NCBI GenBank assembly: GCA_002335945.1 | Contig: DDDD01000080.1 | Coordinates: 3,310-14,210, forward strand | Origin: Porticoccaceae bacterium UBA1989 | GTDB lineage: Bacteria > Pseudomonadota > Gammaproteobacteria > Pseudomonadales > Porticoccaceae | Direction of reading: 5' to 3' | DNA: 10,901 nt | In this document: positions 1 to 6,743 of the stretch, piece after piece | How the letters are laid out: the number at the start of each line of letters is the position of its first letter | Position numbering within the stretch: position 1 is the first letter of the stretch | Program-made: the position numbers and the translations under genes | Notes under the pieces: model-generated | Told to the model about the DNA's origin: nothing | Database searches by the model: none | The model's input: only the letters and a program-made list of their open reading frames with translations

Positions 1-2
1 TT

Positions 3-617
3 GAACTGTGTGAAAATACTCTGCAGCGTAAGCCATTAATGTCGGTAGACCCATCGCAGCGAAACGCACAATTGAGTTTTGATCGCCATCCAGCCCTGTT
101 GTTAGGTAAATGTGAGGATGCACAAGAAGCGCTCGATAATGTGTTGAACAGAGCCGCGATACTGTATGCCTTCGAACAGGTGGGTGGTGCACAAAGGTGC
201 CAGGAGTTAGCGGTTGAGTATGTAAAGGAGCGAAAAACTTTCAGCCGCCAAGTAGGTTCTTATCAAGCTGTTAAACACAAGCTTGCCAGAATGTACGCGC
301 AAAATGAATTGGCGCGATCCAATGCTTACTACGGTGCCTGGGCATTGGCCTCGGGCAGTGAGGAACTGCCGCTGGCAGCCGCTGCTGCGCGTATCAGTGC
401 CACCAACTGTTTCGAGTTTGCCGCCAGAGAGGGGCTCCACCTCCACGGCGGAATGGGTTATACCTGGGAAGTCGACTGTCACCTCTATCTGAAACGGTCG
501 AGAGATTTGGCGCTTAAAGTGGGCAGCTCGCGTTGCTGGAATGAAAAGCTGATCGCCACTGCGTTGGCCTGTATGAATGACACTGAAAAGGTACCTACCT
601 GGTTAGCAAACTCATAA
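3..617 (+). CDS. Acyl-CoA dehydrogenase, C-terminal part (5' end outside window)
   Basis: FAD-dependent acyl-CoA dehydrogenase, which oxidises an acyl-CoA to the 2-enoyl-CoA in cytoplasmic beta-oxidation. The reading frame is open from the left edge (ELCENTLQRKPL before the first ATG at 39), so that ATG is internal and the N-terminal FAD/substrate domains are missing. What remains is the C-terminal helical domain. Numbered from the Met at 39, RKTFSRQVGSYQAVKHKLA (65-83) is the family's FAD-contacting segment and LHLHGGMGYTWEVDCHLYLK (133-152) is the terminal signature. In an alignment by eye, Glu144 of the GYTWE motif falls where medium-chain enzymes have the catalytic base Glu376, so this copy looks catalytically competent. 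It is followed 56 nt later by a crotonase gene on the same strand, consistent with consecutive beta-oxidation steps. The exact chain-length or ring specificity is unknown. Confidence 0.93.
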   Translation, partial: ELCENTLQRKPLMSVDPSQRNAQLSFDRHPALLLGKCEDAQEALDNVLNRAAILYAFEQVGGAQRCQELAVEYVKERKTFSRQVGSYQAVKHKLARMYAQNELARSNAYYGAWALASGSEELPLAAAAARISATNCFEFAAREGLHLHGGMGYTWEVDCHLYLKRSRDLALKVGSSRCWNEKLIATALACMNDTEKVPTWLANS

Positions 618-630
618 GGCTAAAGGTGAG

Positions 631-660
631 CTAAATATACGTATCATGTTGATATTTTAG
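631..660 (+). promoter_or_regulatory. Palindromic ATACGTAT element, copy 1 (gap between first and second genes)
   Basis: ATACGTAT (637-644) is a perfect 8-bp palindrome followed by CATGTT and GATAT, ending at 655. It is flanked by a longer imperfect inverted repeat, CTAAATAT (631-638) and ATATTTTAG (652-660). A very similar string occurs in the next gap of the same gene block at 1505-1522. It lies 14-43 nt upstream of the crotonase ATG. It could be an operator or promoter element or an mRNA processing site; the sequence does not decide. Confidence 0.35.
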
Positions 661-673
661 ATAGAGTGAAATA

Positions 674-1504
674 ATGAATCCGACTGATTTTGAAAAAATC
701 ATTTATACGGTTAACGACGGTGTTGCACTGGTGACATTAGATAACCTCGAGAGACGTAATGCCTGGGGTGGAAGGATGTCGGTGGAATATCGTTGGGCGC
801 TGCACCATGCACACACCGATACTGATGTTCGCGTGGTGGTGGTGACCGGGGGAGGGAAGGACTTTTGTGTTGGTGCGGATTCCCAAGACCTGAAGACTAT
901 AGAAGAGTCTGGAGGGAATTATCAGAAAGCCAAACTTGAATTGCCGCCTTATCCAGAGGGCACACCGGAGTCTTTCCAGCGCAATCACGCTTATCCCTTA
1001 AGCATTTCTACACCTATTATCGCTGCCGTTAATGGTGCCTGTGCCGGGGTGGGGTTTCTCGTCGCCAGTTATGCCGATTTTCGCTTCGGTGCGACCAATA
1101 ACAAGATTAAAAGCTCCTTCGCGCGCTTAGGCTTACCGGCAGAGTACGGTCTGGGTTGGTTGTTGCCTCGTATGATGGGGCGAGCCAATGCGCTACAGAT
1201 TCTATTGGATGGCGATAGAATCGATGGCCAGGAAGCACTGCGTCTGGGTTGGTTACAAAAGTTGCATGAGCCTGAAGAGCTGCTGAACAAGACGCTCGAA
1301 TATGCGAAAAAGCTGGCCAAGGAAAGTTCCGGTTTCTCCATGGCATGTATGAAACGGCAGATCAATTTTGATGCCGAGGGCAATTATTCTGATGCCTATA
1401 CCCGCTCTGTGGAAGATATGAATACAGCTTTGACCAAGCCCGATTTCAAAGAGGGTTTGCGTGCTTTAAAAGAAAGACGTCCAACTAATTTTTTAGATGT
1501 ATAA
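674..1504 (+). CDS. Enoyl-CoA hydratase/isomerase (crotonase) family protein
   Basis: Crotonase-fold protein of 276 aa, the normal length for the family, which acts on acyl-CoA thioesters in the cytoplasm. Recognisable segments are ERRNAW (26-31), the oxyanion-hole strand FCVGAD (64-69), AAVNGACAGVGF (117-128) with the second oxyanion Gly, and the LPAEYGLGWLLPRMMG loop (154-169) followed by GDRIDGQEAL. Aligned by eye to rat mitochondrial enoyl-CoA hydratase, the Glu144 position is Leu129 and the Glu164 position is Phe149, so both classical hydratase acids appear absent. Glu157 in PAEYG is the obvious remaining acid, as in several isomerase-type members. A 2-enoyl hydratase label may therefore be wrong; an isomerase or other thioester reaction is possible. 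The ATG at 674 has only a weak GAG-type ribosome site. The gene lies between an acyl-CoA dehydrogenase and an NTF2-like gene and is probably cotranscribed with both. Confidence 0.9.
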   Translation: MNPTDFEKIIYTVNDGVALVTLDNLERRNAWGGRMSVEYRWALHHAHTDTDVRVVVVTGGGKDFCVGADSQDLKTIEESGGNYQKAKLELPPYPEGTPESFQRNHAYPLSISTPIIAAVNGACAGVGFLVASYADFRFGATNNKIKSSFARLGLPAEYGLGWLLPRMMGRANALQILLDGDRIDGQEALRLGWLQKLHEPEELLNKTLEYAKKLAKESSGFSMACMKRQINFDAEGNYSDAYTRSVEDMNTALTKPDFKEGLRALKERRPTNFLDV

Positions 1505-1522
1505 ATACGTATTGTTTGATAT
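1504..1522 (+). promoter_or_regulatory. Palindromic ATACGTAT element, copy 2 (gap between second and third genes)
   Basis: AATACGTATT (1504-1513) is a perfect 10-bp palindrome beginning on the crotonase stop codon. It is followed by GTTT and GATAT, ending at 1522. The arrangement ATACGTAT, 5-6 nt, GATAT matches the element at 637-655 in the preceding gap. The NTF2-like gene starts 17 nt downstream with its own AGAGGAAAGG ribosome site. Confidence 0.35.
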
Positions 1523-1539
1523 GGAAAAGAGGAAAGGTT

Positions 1540-1938
1540 ATGAGTGAAGAATTAATAGCGAAAATCACCTTGAACGAGATGGGAGCGCGTTATTGTGATG
1601 CTTGCGATGCACAGGATTGGGATGCCGCATTGGAGCTGTTCACTGAAGATGCTGAGGTTGATGCCACCGCTGTTTACGGAAAATCCTTTCATGGGCACGG
1701 CGAGATCAGAGAGTTTTTCTTATCAGCGCCCGCTTGTTTGGGGCATCATGCTACAGGTTTTTATTCTGACCTGATTAGTGATACTCAGGCAACCGCGCGA
1801 TTGAAGATGTTGACAATGTTTAAGAAGAATACTTTCACTGTCAATTACAACTGGAGCCTGGTGAAAGTTGAAGGCAAGTGGAAAATTGAAAAACAAAGCT
1901 TTTCTATTTTTGGCAAGCAGGATTTTGTTGCAAGCTAA
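1540..1938 (+). CDS. NTF2-like / SnoaL-fold small protein
   Basis: A 132-aa single-domain protein of the NTF2-like (SnoaL) cone fold, a family of cytoplasmic dehydratases, isomerases, hydrolases and non-enzymatic binders. The N-terminal helix with YCDACDAQDWDAALELFTED (18-37) and the closing strands VNYNWSLVKVEGKWKIEKQS (101-120) are typical. Asp23 and the His69-His70 pair lie where dehydratase-type relatives carry catalytic residues, but this is an inference from position only. The start at the ATG of 1540 is chosen over a TTG at 1516 because an AGAGGAAAGG ribosome site ends 3 nt before it. It is the last gene of the plus-strand beta-oxidation block, 35 nt after the crotonase, which suggests an auxiliary step on the same CoA ester or an accessory role. 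Substrate unknown. Confidence 0.82.
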   Translation: MSEELIAKITLNEMGARYCDACDAQDWDAALELFTEDAEVDATAVYGKSFHGHGEIREFFLSAPACLGHHATGFYSDLISDTQATARLKMLTMFKKNTFTVNYNWSLVKVEGKWKIEKQSFSIFGKQDFVAS

Positions 1939-1983
1939 ATTCTCAATATAGTTACATGCATTGTTTTTGAATGACATTGAGAA

Positions 1984-2006
1984 AGGGGCTGTACCAGCCA
2001 GCCCCT
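1984..2006. terminator. Hairpin at the convergent junction, possible bidirectional terminator
   Basis: AGGGGCTG (1984-1991) and CAGCCCCT (1999-2006) form a perfect 8-bp, GC-rich stem with a 7-nt loop. On the minus strand it is followed by TTTCTC, and on the plus strand by an A-rich stretch without a U tract. It sits 45 nt after the plus-strand NTF2-like gene and 33 nt after the stop of the receptor remnant on the minus strand, as expected for a terminator between convergent units. The poor U tract leaves efficiency uncertain. Confidence 0.6.
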
Positions 2007-2039
2007 CCAATCAAAACTATAGCGTTTAATGGCTATTGC

Positions 2040-2135
2040 TTAAAAGTTATATTTCAACTTGGCGCCATAGAATGCTTGCGCACCACGTGTTGCGCGGGCA
2101 TAAGCTCGATCAATGGTACCAACAGTTCGCAAGCG
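2040..2135 (-). pseudogene. TonB-dependent receptor, C-terminal remnant
   Basis: On the minus strand an open stretch of 31 sense codons ends at a TAA (2042-2040). It reads RLRTVGTIDRAYARATRG followed by AQAFYGAKLKYNF. The ending matches the typical C-terminus of TonB-dependent outer-membrane receptors: a last beta-strand with alternating aromatic and hydrophobic residues finishing in Tyr-x-Phe, preceded by a short R-G-A-x-x-FYG turn. An in-frame TGA at 2138-2136 and further stops upstream leave no room for a barrel, so this is a decayed or deleted copy of a gene normally 700 codons or more. It lies 73 nt beyond the last minus-strand SDR, same orientation, and is followed by the hairpin at 1984-2006. 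The family call rests on the C-terminal pattern alone. Confidence 0.55.
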
Positions 2136-2146
2136 TCAGCATAATT

Positions 2147-2169
2147 AGTCGCCTTTTATGAGGCTGACT
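2147..2169 (-). terminator. Hairpin downstream of the minus-strand operon
   Basis: AGTCGCCT (2147-2154) pairs with AGGC-T-GACT (2161-2169) through eight base pairs and one bulged T, with a 6-nt loop. In the minus-strand direction it lies 39 nt past the SDR stop codon and is followed by AATTATG. It could end the long minus-strand operon, but the U tract is short and broken, so this is a candidate only. Confidence 0.35.
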
Positions 2170-2208
2170 ATTTCAGCAACGCACAGTACAGCCATGTGAA
2201 GAGACTAC

Positions 2209-2961
2209 CTATACACCTGCAGCGGCAACAGCCCCGCCATCGACGAGAACGGTTTGCCCGCTCATAAAACTGGATTTATCGGAAGCGAGAAATAAGGCTG
2301 TGTTCACCAAGTCCTGCATTAATCCGCTACGTTTAACCAGTTGCATGGCGATAACCCTTTCCGTTAATTCCCTGGGCATCTTTTTCAGTGCTGTAGGGCT
2401 GTTGACCAATCCTGGAGCAATGCCCATAACCCGAGTACCCGCTGGAGAAAGGTCTTTAGCCAGCATCTGAGTGAGGCTGTCCAGTGCTGCTTTGGAGACT
2501 GCATAAGCGCCAAGACCAATATGTGCGGCCATTGAAGATTGATTGATGATGATGCTTTCAGGCTGTTGTGCAAGGGCTGCGCGACAGGCTTTGGCGCAGA
2601 TCAGGGCGCCAATCAGGTTGACGTCAATAATTTTCCGCCATTCGGCTACGGCGAGGTCTGTGCACAAGTCGTAATCACCCAGGTGTAGACCTGCATTGTT
2701 GATCAGAACATCAATACGCCCCGTGGCTTCAAGGGTCTTTGTCACCATTTCGCTCACGGCGGCTTCGTCGGTGACGTTGGTTTTGATCGCGATAGCTTTG
2801 CCTCCTGTTGAATGTATTATCTTAGCGGTTTCCTCTATTCCTTCGAGATCAATATCGGTGACAATGACATAAGCACCTTCGGCCGCAAAGGCTTCAGCGA
2901 TTGCCCGACCGATTCCGGCGCCTGCGCCAGTAATTACAACTGTCTTGTCGGTAAAATACAT
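2209..2961 (-). CDS. Short-chain dehydrogenase/reductase (classical SDR)
   Basis: A 250-aa classical SDR, NAD(P)-dependent, interconverting an alcohol and a ketone in the cytoplasm. The cofactor motif TGAGAGIG is at 11-18, and Asp36 at the end of the second strand (VTDID) favours NAD over NADP. NNAG is at 88-91 and Asn114 follows in DVNLIG. The catalytic set is Ser143, Tyr153 and Lys157 in NQSSMAAHIGLGAYAVSK. The Ser-Tyr spacing of 10 is shorter than the more usual 12-13, so the active-site loop is trimmed. The C-terminal half carries IAPGLV and a SGQTVLVDGG ending. An AAGGAG ribosome site 8 nt before the ATG fixes the start. It is the last intact gene of the minus-strand operon, 94 nt after another SDR. 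Substrate not predictable. Confidence 0.93.
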   Translation of the reverse strand: MYFTDKTVVITGAGAGIGRAIAEAFAAEGAYVIVTDIDLEGIEETAKIIHSTGGKAIAIKTNVTDEAAVSEMVTKTLEATGRIDVLINNAGLHLGDYDLCTDLAVAEWRKIIDVNLIGALICAKACRAALAQQPESIIINQSSMAAHIGLGAYAVSKAALDSLTQMLAKDLSPAGTRVMGIAPGLVNSPTALKKMPRELTERVIAMQLVKRSGLMQDLVNTALFLASDKSSFMSGQTVLVDGGAVAAAGV

Positions 2962-3023
2962 GATTAAACTCCTTAGTTAGTAGCTTATGGTTTGTTGTAC
3001 TTTATCTTGCAGTGTAGGCTGAG

Positions 3024-3037
3024 GCTGCTTTTGCAGC
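3024..3037 (-). other. Small hairpin between two SDR genes
   Basis: GCTGC-TTTT-GCAGC is a perfect 5-bp stem with a 4-nt loop in the 94-nt gap between two SDR genes, 19 nt past the stop of the upstream one. There is no U tract after it on the minus strand. It may be a processing or stability element in the polycistronic mRNA, or chance. Confidence 0.25.
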
Positions 3038-3055
3038 ACTTGTTTGTGAGGATCA

Positions 3056-3850
3056 TTAGCCCATCATGCTGTACCCGCCGCTGACGCTCACTGCTTGCCC
3101 GGTAATATGTCCGGCACATTTATCCGATGCGAGAAATACCACTGTGTTTGCGATGTCTTCGGCCCGGCCTAACTTCCTTAAGGGCAGTTTTCTGGCTGAT
3201 TGCTCCAACTTGCCATCAGCTACCATATGAGCGTTTTCAAGCCACATACTGCTAGAGCTCATCGTGCCCTCTTCAGGAAAAGTTAGGCCCGGGCAAACAG
3301 CGTTGCAGCGAATATGGTAACGGCCGTTTTCTCTGGCTAGAGTCTTCATCAGACTGTTAGTGGCTGCCTTCATACTGCTGTATATCGCCTCGTTAGGCTC
3401 ACCTTGCCGGCTGGCCTCGGAACTTATTGCAATAATAGCTCCGCCCAAATTTGGAACCATATACTCCAAGGCTGTTTTGCAGCCATTGAGCAAACTGAAA
3501 AAATTTAGTTGAACAATTTGCTGCCAAAGCTCGGGATCGGTTTCGATAAAAGGCATGGGTTTATCCCAGCCAACGCTGTTGATAAAAATATCAACCTTGC
3601 CATATATGGCCTTGGCTTGGGCAAAGAGATTTTCAACGCTGGTTGTGACCGTAACATCCGTGTGGACCGTCTGGGCACCTGCAGCACCTTTATCTACAGC
3701 CAGTCGTACAACTTGATCTGCTGTGTGAATGTCTATATCGCCAACAGTGATGTAGGCGCCTTCTTCTGCCAATTTTAAAGCAATAGCGCGACCGATATTG
3801 GAAGCCCCGCCGGTAATGACGACGGATTTTTTGGTAAGCTTTAAATCCAT
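3056..3850 (-). CDS. SDR of the BadH-like (2-hydroxyacyl-CoA dehydrogenase) type
   Basis: A 264-aa classical SDR. The cofactor loop TGGASNIG is at 13-20, and Asp38 (GDID) suggests NAD preference. The usual NNAG is replaced by NSVG (91-94), followed by GWDKPMPFIETDPELW (95-110). The catalytic set is Ser144, Tyr157 and Lys161. The GWDKPxPF segment together with CNAVCPGLT (182-190) recalls the BadH group, which oxidises 2-hydroxycyclohexanecarboxyl-CoA in alicyclic acid degradation. By that analogy a cyclic beta-hydroxyacyl-CoA is a reasonable but unproven substrate. A Met/Ser-rich insert (196-210) probably forms the substrate lid. The ribosome site AAGGA precedes the ATG by about 9 nt and overlaps the TAA of the MFS gene, only 11 nt upstream, so the two are almost certainly cotranscribed. 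Confidence 0.92.
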   Translation of the reverse strand: MDLKLTKKSVVITGGASNIGRAIALKLAEEGAYITVGDIDIHTADQVVRLAVDKGAAGAQTVHTDVTVTTSVENLFAQAKAIYGKVDIFINSVGWDKPMPFIETDPELWQQIVQLNFFSLLNGCKTALEYMVPNLGGAIIAISSEASRQGEPNEAIYSSMKAATNSLMKTLARENGRYHIRCNAVCPGLTFPEEGTMSSSSMWLENAHMVADGKLEQSARKLPLRKLGRAEDIANTVVFLASDKCAGHITGQAVSVSGGYSMMG

Positions 3851-3861
3851 TTTTGATTTCC

Positions 3862-5121
3862 TTAGCTAACAGTTTTCAGTTGTGACAATTGTGGATAGGC
3901 ACCGAGACTGAGCATTAGGGACGAACCGATGGCAGCAGCGATGGCGCAAACCAGTAATAGCGTACTGTAGCCACCTGCTGAGTCTAGAATGGGGCCGTAA
4001 ATAAAGGGAGACATGCCGCTACCCAGTGTGATGGTACCTGACAGCGCACCAAAAATTTTGGCATAAGCCCGTAAGCCAAAGTAGCGGGAAACTAGATAAG
4101 CCAGGATATCAAACTCTGCTCCGGCAGCAGCACCCACCAACCCTATGGCTAACACCATAAGACCGGTGTTGGTCGATGTAAGATAAAAGATCAGGCAGCC
4201 CAATGTAGGCAGTAGAAGCGCGATAAAGGCTACCACTGGCCCCGAGTATCTATCCAAAAAATAACCGCTACTTAAACGTCCGATGATCAGTGATACACCA
4301 AAAACACTGAACAGCATAGTTGCTTGACTCTGGTTTAGTCCCTTGTGCACCAGTATAGGTACGGTGTTGGTGATCATGGTGACGATCACAAAAGCCACCA
4401 GGGTAAAGGACGCTAACATCGTCCACAGGTGTCGGGTCTTAAGGGCTTGTAGATAAGAGATTCCGGGGGCGAGATGGCTCGTTTCTCGAGGGCGATGCTT
4501 GTCTGTCACTGGCTTGCGCTTTGACGGTTTGGGCAGGGCAAAGAAACAAATAACCAGAGTGAGTGCTGGTAGGGCAGCGAGTATATAAAACCCCTGTTGC
4601 CAGTGCTCGGTGCCGACGACCATGGAGAGTAGCAACGGGGCCAGAGTGCTGGCGACGCCGGAGCCGGATAGGGTGATGGCCAGGGCAAGGCCGCGCTGTT
4701 TTTCAAAACGCTGACAGACCAGATGGGTCCAAGACACAATTAGTGCACCGCAACCGACGATGGGGATCAAAAAATACAGCAGATACACGATAGTGGTGGA
4801 GAGCTCGACGGTGCCGAGCAAGGTATAGCTTGCTGCATAAAACAGCAGTGAGCAGAGAATGATATGTCGTGGGTTATAGCGCTCGACCAGCCAGCCGGCC
4901 AACTGGGAGCCGATGGCAATACCGACAAAATTGAAGGTGATTATTTTCTGTATATCTGACAGGGAAACATTGAGCGCCGTACTTAAATCCTGGGCCAGGG
5001 GACCAAAACTGTACAGCGGGATATAGCTGGCTGAGGTGGTGGTGCCGATCAGAGTTATTAAGAGCAGTGTCCAGCCCTGTTTAAATTCAGAATGAGAAGG
5101 TATGCCCATAATGTTTTCCAT
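3862..5121 (-). CDS. MFS transporter, monocarboxylate-porter-like
   Basis: A 419-aa major facilitator superfamily carrier in the inner membrane, with hydrophobic segments consistent with 12 helices. The loop 2-3 signature is GWLVERYNPRH (76-86), and its counterpart GRLSSGYFLDRYSG (281-294) lies between helices 8 and 9. A basic, hydrophilic loop at about 198-222 separates the two six-helix halves. GAEFDILAYLVSRYFGLRAY (334-353) resembles the helix 10-11 region of carboxylate-porter-like members. Its place between an NmrA-like reductase (20 nt upstream) and an SDR (11 nt downstream) suggests import of the pathway substrate or export of an acidic intermediate. No ribosome site is visible before the first ATG at 5121; an ATG four codons later (5109) has GGAAA 5-7 nt upstream and may be the real start. 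Confidence 0.9.
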   Translation of the reverse strand: MENIMGIPSHSEFKQGWTLLLITLIGTTTSASYIPLYSFGPLAQDLSTALNVSLSDIQKIITFNFVGIAIGSQLAGWLVERYNPRHIILCSLLFYAASYTLLGTVELSTTIVYLLYFLIPIVGCGALIVSWTHLVCQRFEKQRGLALAITLSGSGVASTLAPLLLSMVVGTEHWQQGFYILAALPALTLVICFFALPKPSKRKPVTDKHRPRETSHLAPGISYLQALKTRHLWTMLASFTLVAFVIVTMITNTVPILVHKGLNQSQATMLFSVFGVSLIIGRLSSGYFLDRYSGPVVAFIALLLPTLGCLIFYLTSTNTGLMVLAIGLVGAAAGAEFDILAYLVSRYFGLRAYAKIFGALSGTITLGSGMSPFIYGPILDSAGGYSTLLLVCAIAAAIGSSLMLSLGAYPQLSQLKTVS

Positions 5122-5141
5122 AATTTGAATAAATGAAGTAA

Positions 5142-6053
5142 TTAGCTGGGTCGCATATGAAGGCTTGCCCAGTCTTCAAAACGGGTAAAACCTTCCGCAA
5201 CCAGCGCATTGGCTAAGGCTATTTTTTCGTCACCCCGGGGCCCGAAATAGTGGTTTTCTTCCCAGAAGCTCATCATGTTGCGAAACTCTTTGGCACTGGG
5301 GAAAAAGCTATCGTATACCTCGGCAGAAACCTGCTCATACTCGAGGCGATGACCTTGGGCATTTAATATGTCGACTAAGTCCTGCCAGCAGACATAATCA
5401 CTGGCTAGTGCAAGATGCTGTCCGTCACCGGCTTTTTCAGGCTGATTGAGTGCCGCAGCAACAATCTTGCCCAGCTCGCCTATATCGCCACAGGGGAAGC
5501 GACACTTGTCTTTATCGGTAGGATAACGCCACAACTCGCGCCCATCGGGAGTTTTTCTCGGCGCATGGATGGTAAGAAAGTTCTGGAAATAGAAGGGCGC
5601 TTCTACAAACGTATGATGGCGGAATCCAGCCGTTTTCACCTCGTTATCAACCCGGGCTTTGCTGGTGAAATGAGGAACCGTGCATTTGCCCCCTGATAGA
5701 GCTTGGTAGTCCGGCAAGGTTGACCAGATGAAGTGCTCGATGTCCGCTTCCTTTGCTGCACGGACAAGGTTCCTGCCCTGCTCGAACTCGCCCATTCGAG
5801 TGGCGCGATCCCAGAAATTGGTCACTGCAAAAAGGCCGTAGGACCCCTGCAGTGCCTCGAACAGGGTGGCAGGGGCATTCAGATCGGCTTCTGCAACGTC
5901 ACAGCCCAGCTCTGCCAGTTTCAGCGCAGCCTTACTGCCGGCATTTCGGGTGACAGCACGAACCTGCCAATCATCCTGCTTCAGTAGTGCTCGGACGACG
6001 CCACCACCCTGTGCACCAGTGGCTCCCAGTACGGATATCACTCTTTTGGTCAT
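5142..6053 (-). CDS. NmrA-like NAD(P)-binding reductase (atypical SDR)
   Basis: A 303-aa atypical SDR of the NmrA / isoflavone-reductase group. The Rossmann loop is GATGAQGGG (10-18), and Arg36 in AVTRN is placed to bind the 2'-phosphate of NADPH. HFTSKARVDNEVK (128-140) contains Lys132, which aligns with the conserved Lys used for catalysis in reductase members, while the Tyr-x3-Lys of classical SDRs is absent. Members range from NADPH-using reductases of aromatic or enone substrates to redox-sensing regulators such as NmrA itself. The catabolic setting favours an enzyme, but a sensor role cannot be excluded. AAGGAG lies 13 nt before the ATG, a long spacing. It heads the closely packed run NmrA-MFS-SDR-SDR and is 51 nt downstream of an NTF2-like gene. 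Confidence 0.87.
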   Translation of the reverse strand: MTKRVISVLGATGAQGGGVVRALLKQDDWQVRAVTRNAGSKAALKLAELGCDVAEADLNAPATLFEALQGSYGLFAVTNFWDRATRMGEFEQGRNLVRAAKEADIEHFIWSTLPDYQALSGGKCTVPHFTSKARVDNEVKTAGFRHHTFVEAPFYFQNFLTIHAPRKTPDGRELWRYPTDKDKCRFPCGDIGELGKIVAAALNQPEKAGDGQHLALASDYVCWQDLVDILNAQGHRLEYEQVSAEVYDSFFPSAKEFRNMMSFWEENHYFGPRGDEKIALANALVAEGFTRFEDWASLHMRPS

Positions 6054-6104
6054 CTGCGGAAACTGACTCCTTGAAATGAGGCTCTCATGGATTGAAGAAC
6101 TGCT

Positions 6105-6617
6105 TCAACGCTTGTCGCGAGACAGGGAAGCCCGCATCGCGTTCATATCGCCCTCGCTGGCGGCCACACCCATGCGAAACTTGTGGAAAAGCCAGTTCCC
6201 GTCTGATTGACGTGTCAACCAGCCCTCCCAATGCATTTGCATATTGCAGTGAGTGAGGGCGTCCTGCGCCGATAACTCGCCGGCTTGACCGGCCTCGCTC
6301 TTGTTGATGTAGTGGCAGGCGTACATTTTGGTCTCGATATGTGCATGGTCGCCGTCAAGGGTAATCAGCTGGTTGGTATTTATGTGTGCCGTCGCATCGA
6401 ATCCGGGGAGAAACGTCTGCGGCCCGAGCGCTAGGTACTCCTTAGGTGTCACTGTGCGATCGACGTCAAGCATTTCTGCGACCAGATGGAAAGGGTCAGT
6501 GAATACGGAGGCGACCAGTTCCCAGTCGCGTGTATCGAGTCCCTTTGTGTATCGATAAACCTGGTCGGATATAGTTGCTCTATCTATTAGTGTTTGAAGC
6601 GAGAGTTGATCGGTCAT
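6105..6617 (-). CDS. NTF2-like / SnoaL_4-type protein, scytalone-dehydratase-like layout
   Basis: A 170-aa NTF2-fold protein of the longer SnoaL-type class. The N-terminal helical segment ISDQVYRYTKGLDTRDWELV (16-35) is followed by TAHINTNQLITLDGDHAHIE (76-95), KMYACHY (97-103) and the closing strand EGWLTRQSDGNWLFHKF (131-147). Asp28, His78 and His102 occupy the same order and region as the Asp-His-His set of scytalone dehydratase, so a dehydratase or isomerase on a cyclic hydroxy-ketone is a fair guess; this is an inference by eye. A ribosome site AAAAGG is about 11 nt before the ATG. It may have its own promoter, since a 126-nt AT-rich gap precedes it, and it probably leads the operon containing the NmrA-like reductase. 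Confidence 0.85.
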   Translation of the reverse strand: MTDQLSLQTLIDRATISDQVYRYTKGLDTRDWELVASVFTDPFHLVAEMLDVDRTVTPKEYLALGPQTFLPGFDATAHINTNQLITLDGDHAHIETKMYACHYINKSEAGQAGELSAQDALTHCNMQMHWEGWLTRQSDGNWLFHKFRMGVAASEGDMNAMRASLSRDKR

Positions 6618-6707
6618 TGGTGATCGCCTTTTGTTATGGTGCTTAATAGAAATATGCGGTTTTATTTTTTGTTTGTTTATCCGTTTTTCAGTACTGCAAA
6701 ATATTTT

Positions 6708-6728
6708 AGAGTTTTAAGTTGAAACTCT
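6708..6728 (-). terminator. Hairpin after the 6744-7484 SDR gene
   Basis: AGAGTTT (6708-6714) and AAACTCT (6722-6728) form a perfect 7-bp stem with a 7-nt loop, 15 nt past the SDR stop on the minus strand, followed by AAAATATTTT. The stem is AT-rich and there is no clean U run, so termination would be weak. The rest of the 126-nt gap is AT-rich and contains a CAGTACTG palindrome (6690-6697). I see no convincing promoter hexamers. Confidence 0.35.
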
Positions 6729-6743
6729 TTAGGCCAAGCAGGA

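Noticed and set aside
39..41. ATG at 39 as the true start of the acyl-CoA dehydrogenase
   Set aside because: The frame is open back to the left edge and the encoded part is only the C-terminal domain, so the gene starts outside the window.
1516..1539. TTG at 1516 as start of the NTF2-like gene
   Set aside because: It would translate the AGAGGAAAGG ribosome site; the ATG at 1540 is at proper spacing from it.
1939..2208. A further small gene in the convergent junction
   Set aside because: Apart from the receptor-like tail, frames are short, lack ribosome sites and are broken by stops; a 16-codon ATG frame on the minus strand has no support.
5415..6066. Several plus-strand ORFs over the NmrA-like gene
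   Set aside because: They overlap one another and the conserved minus-strand gene; compositional shadows without ribosome sites.
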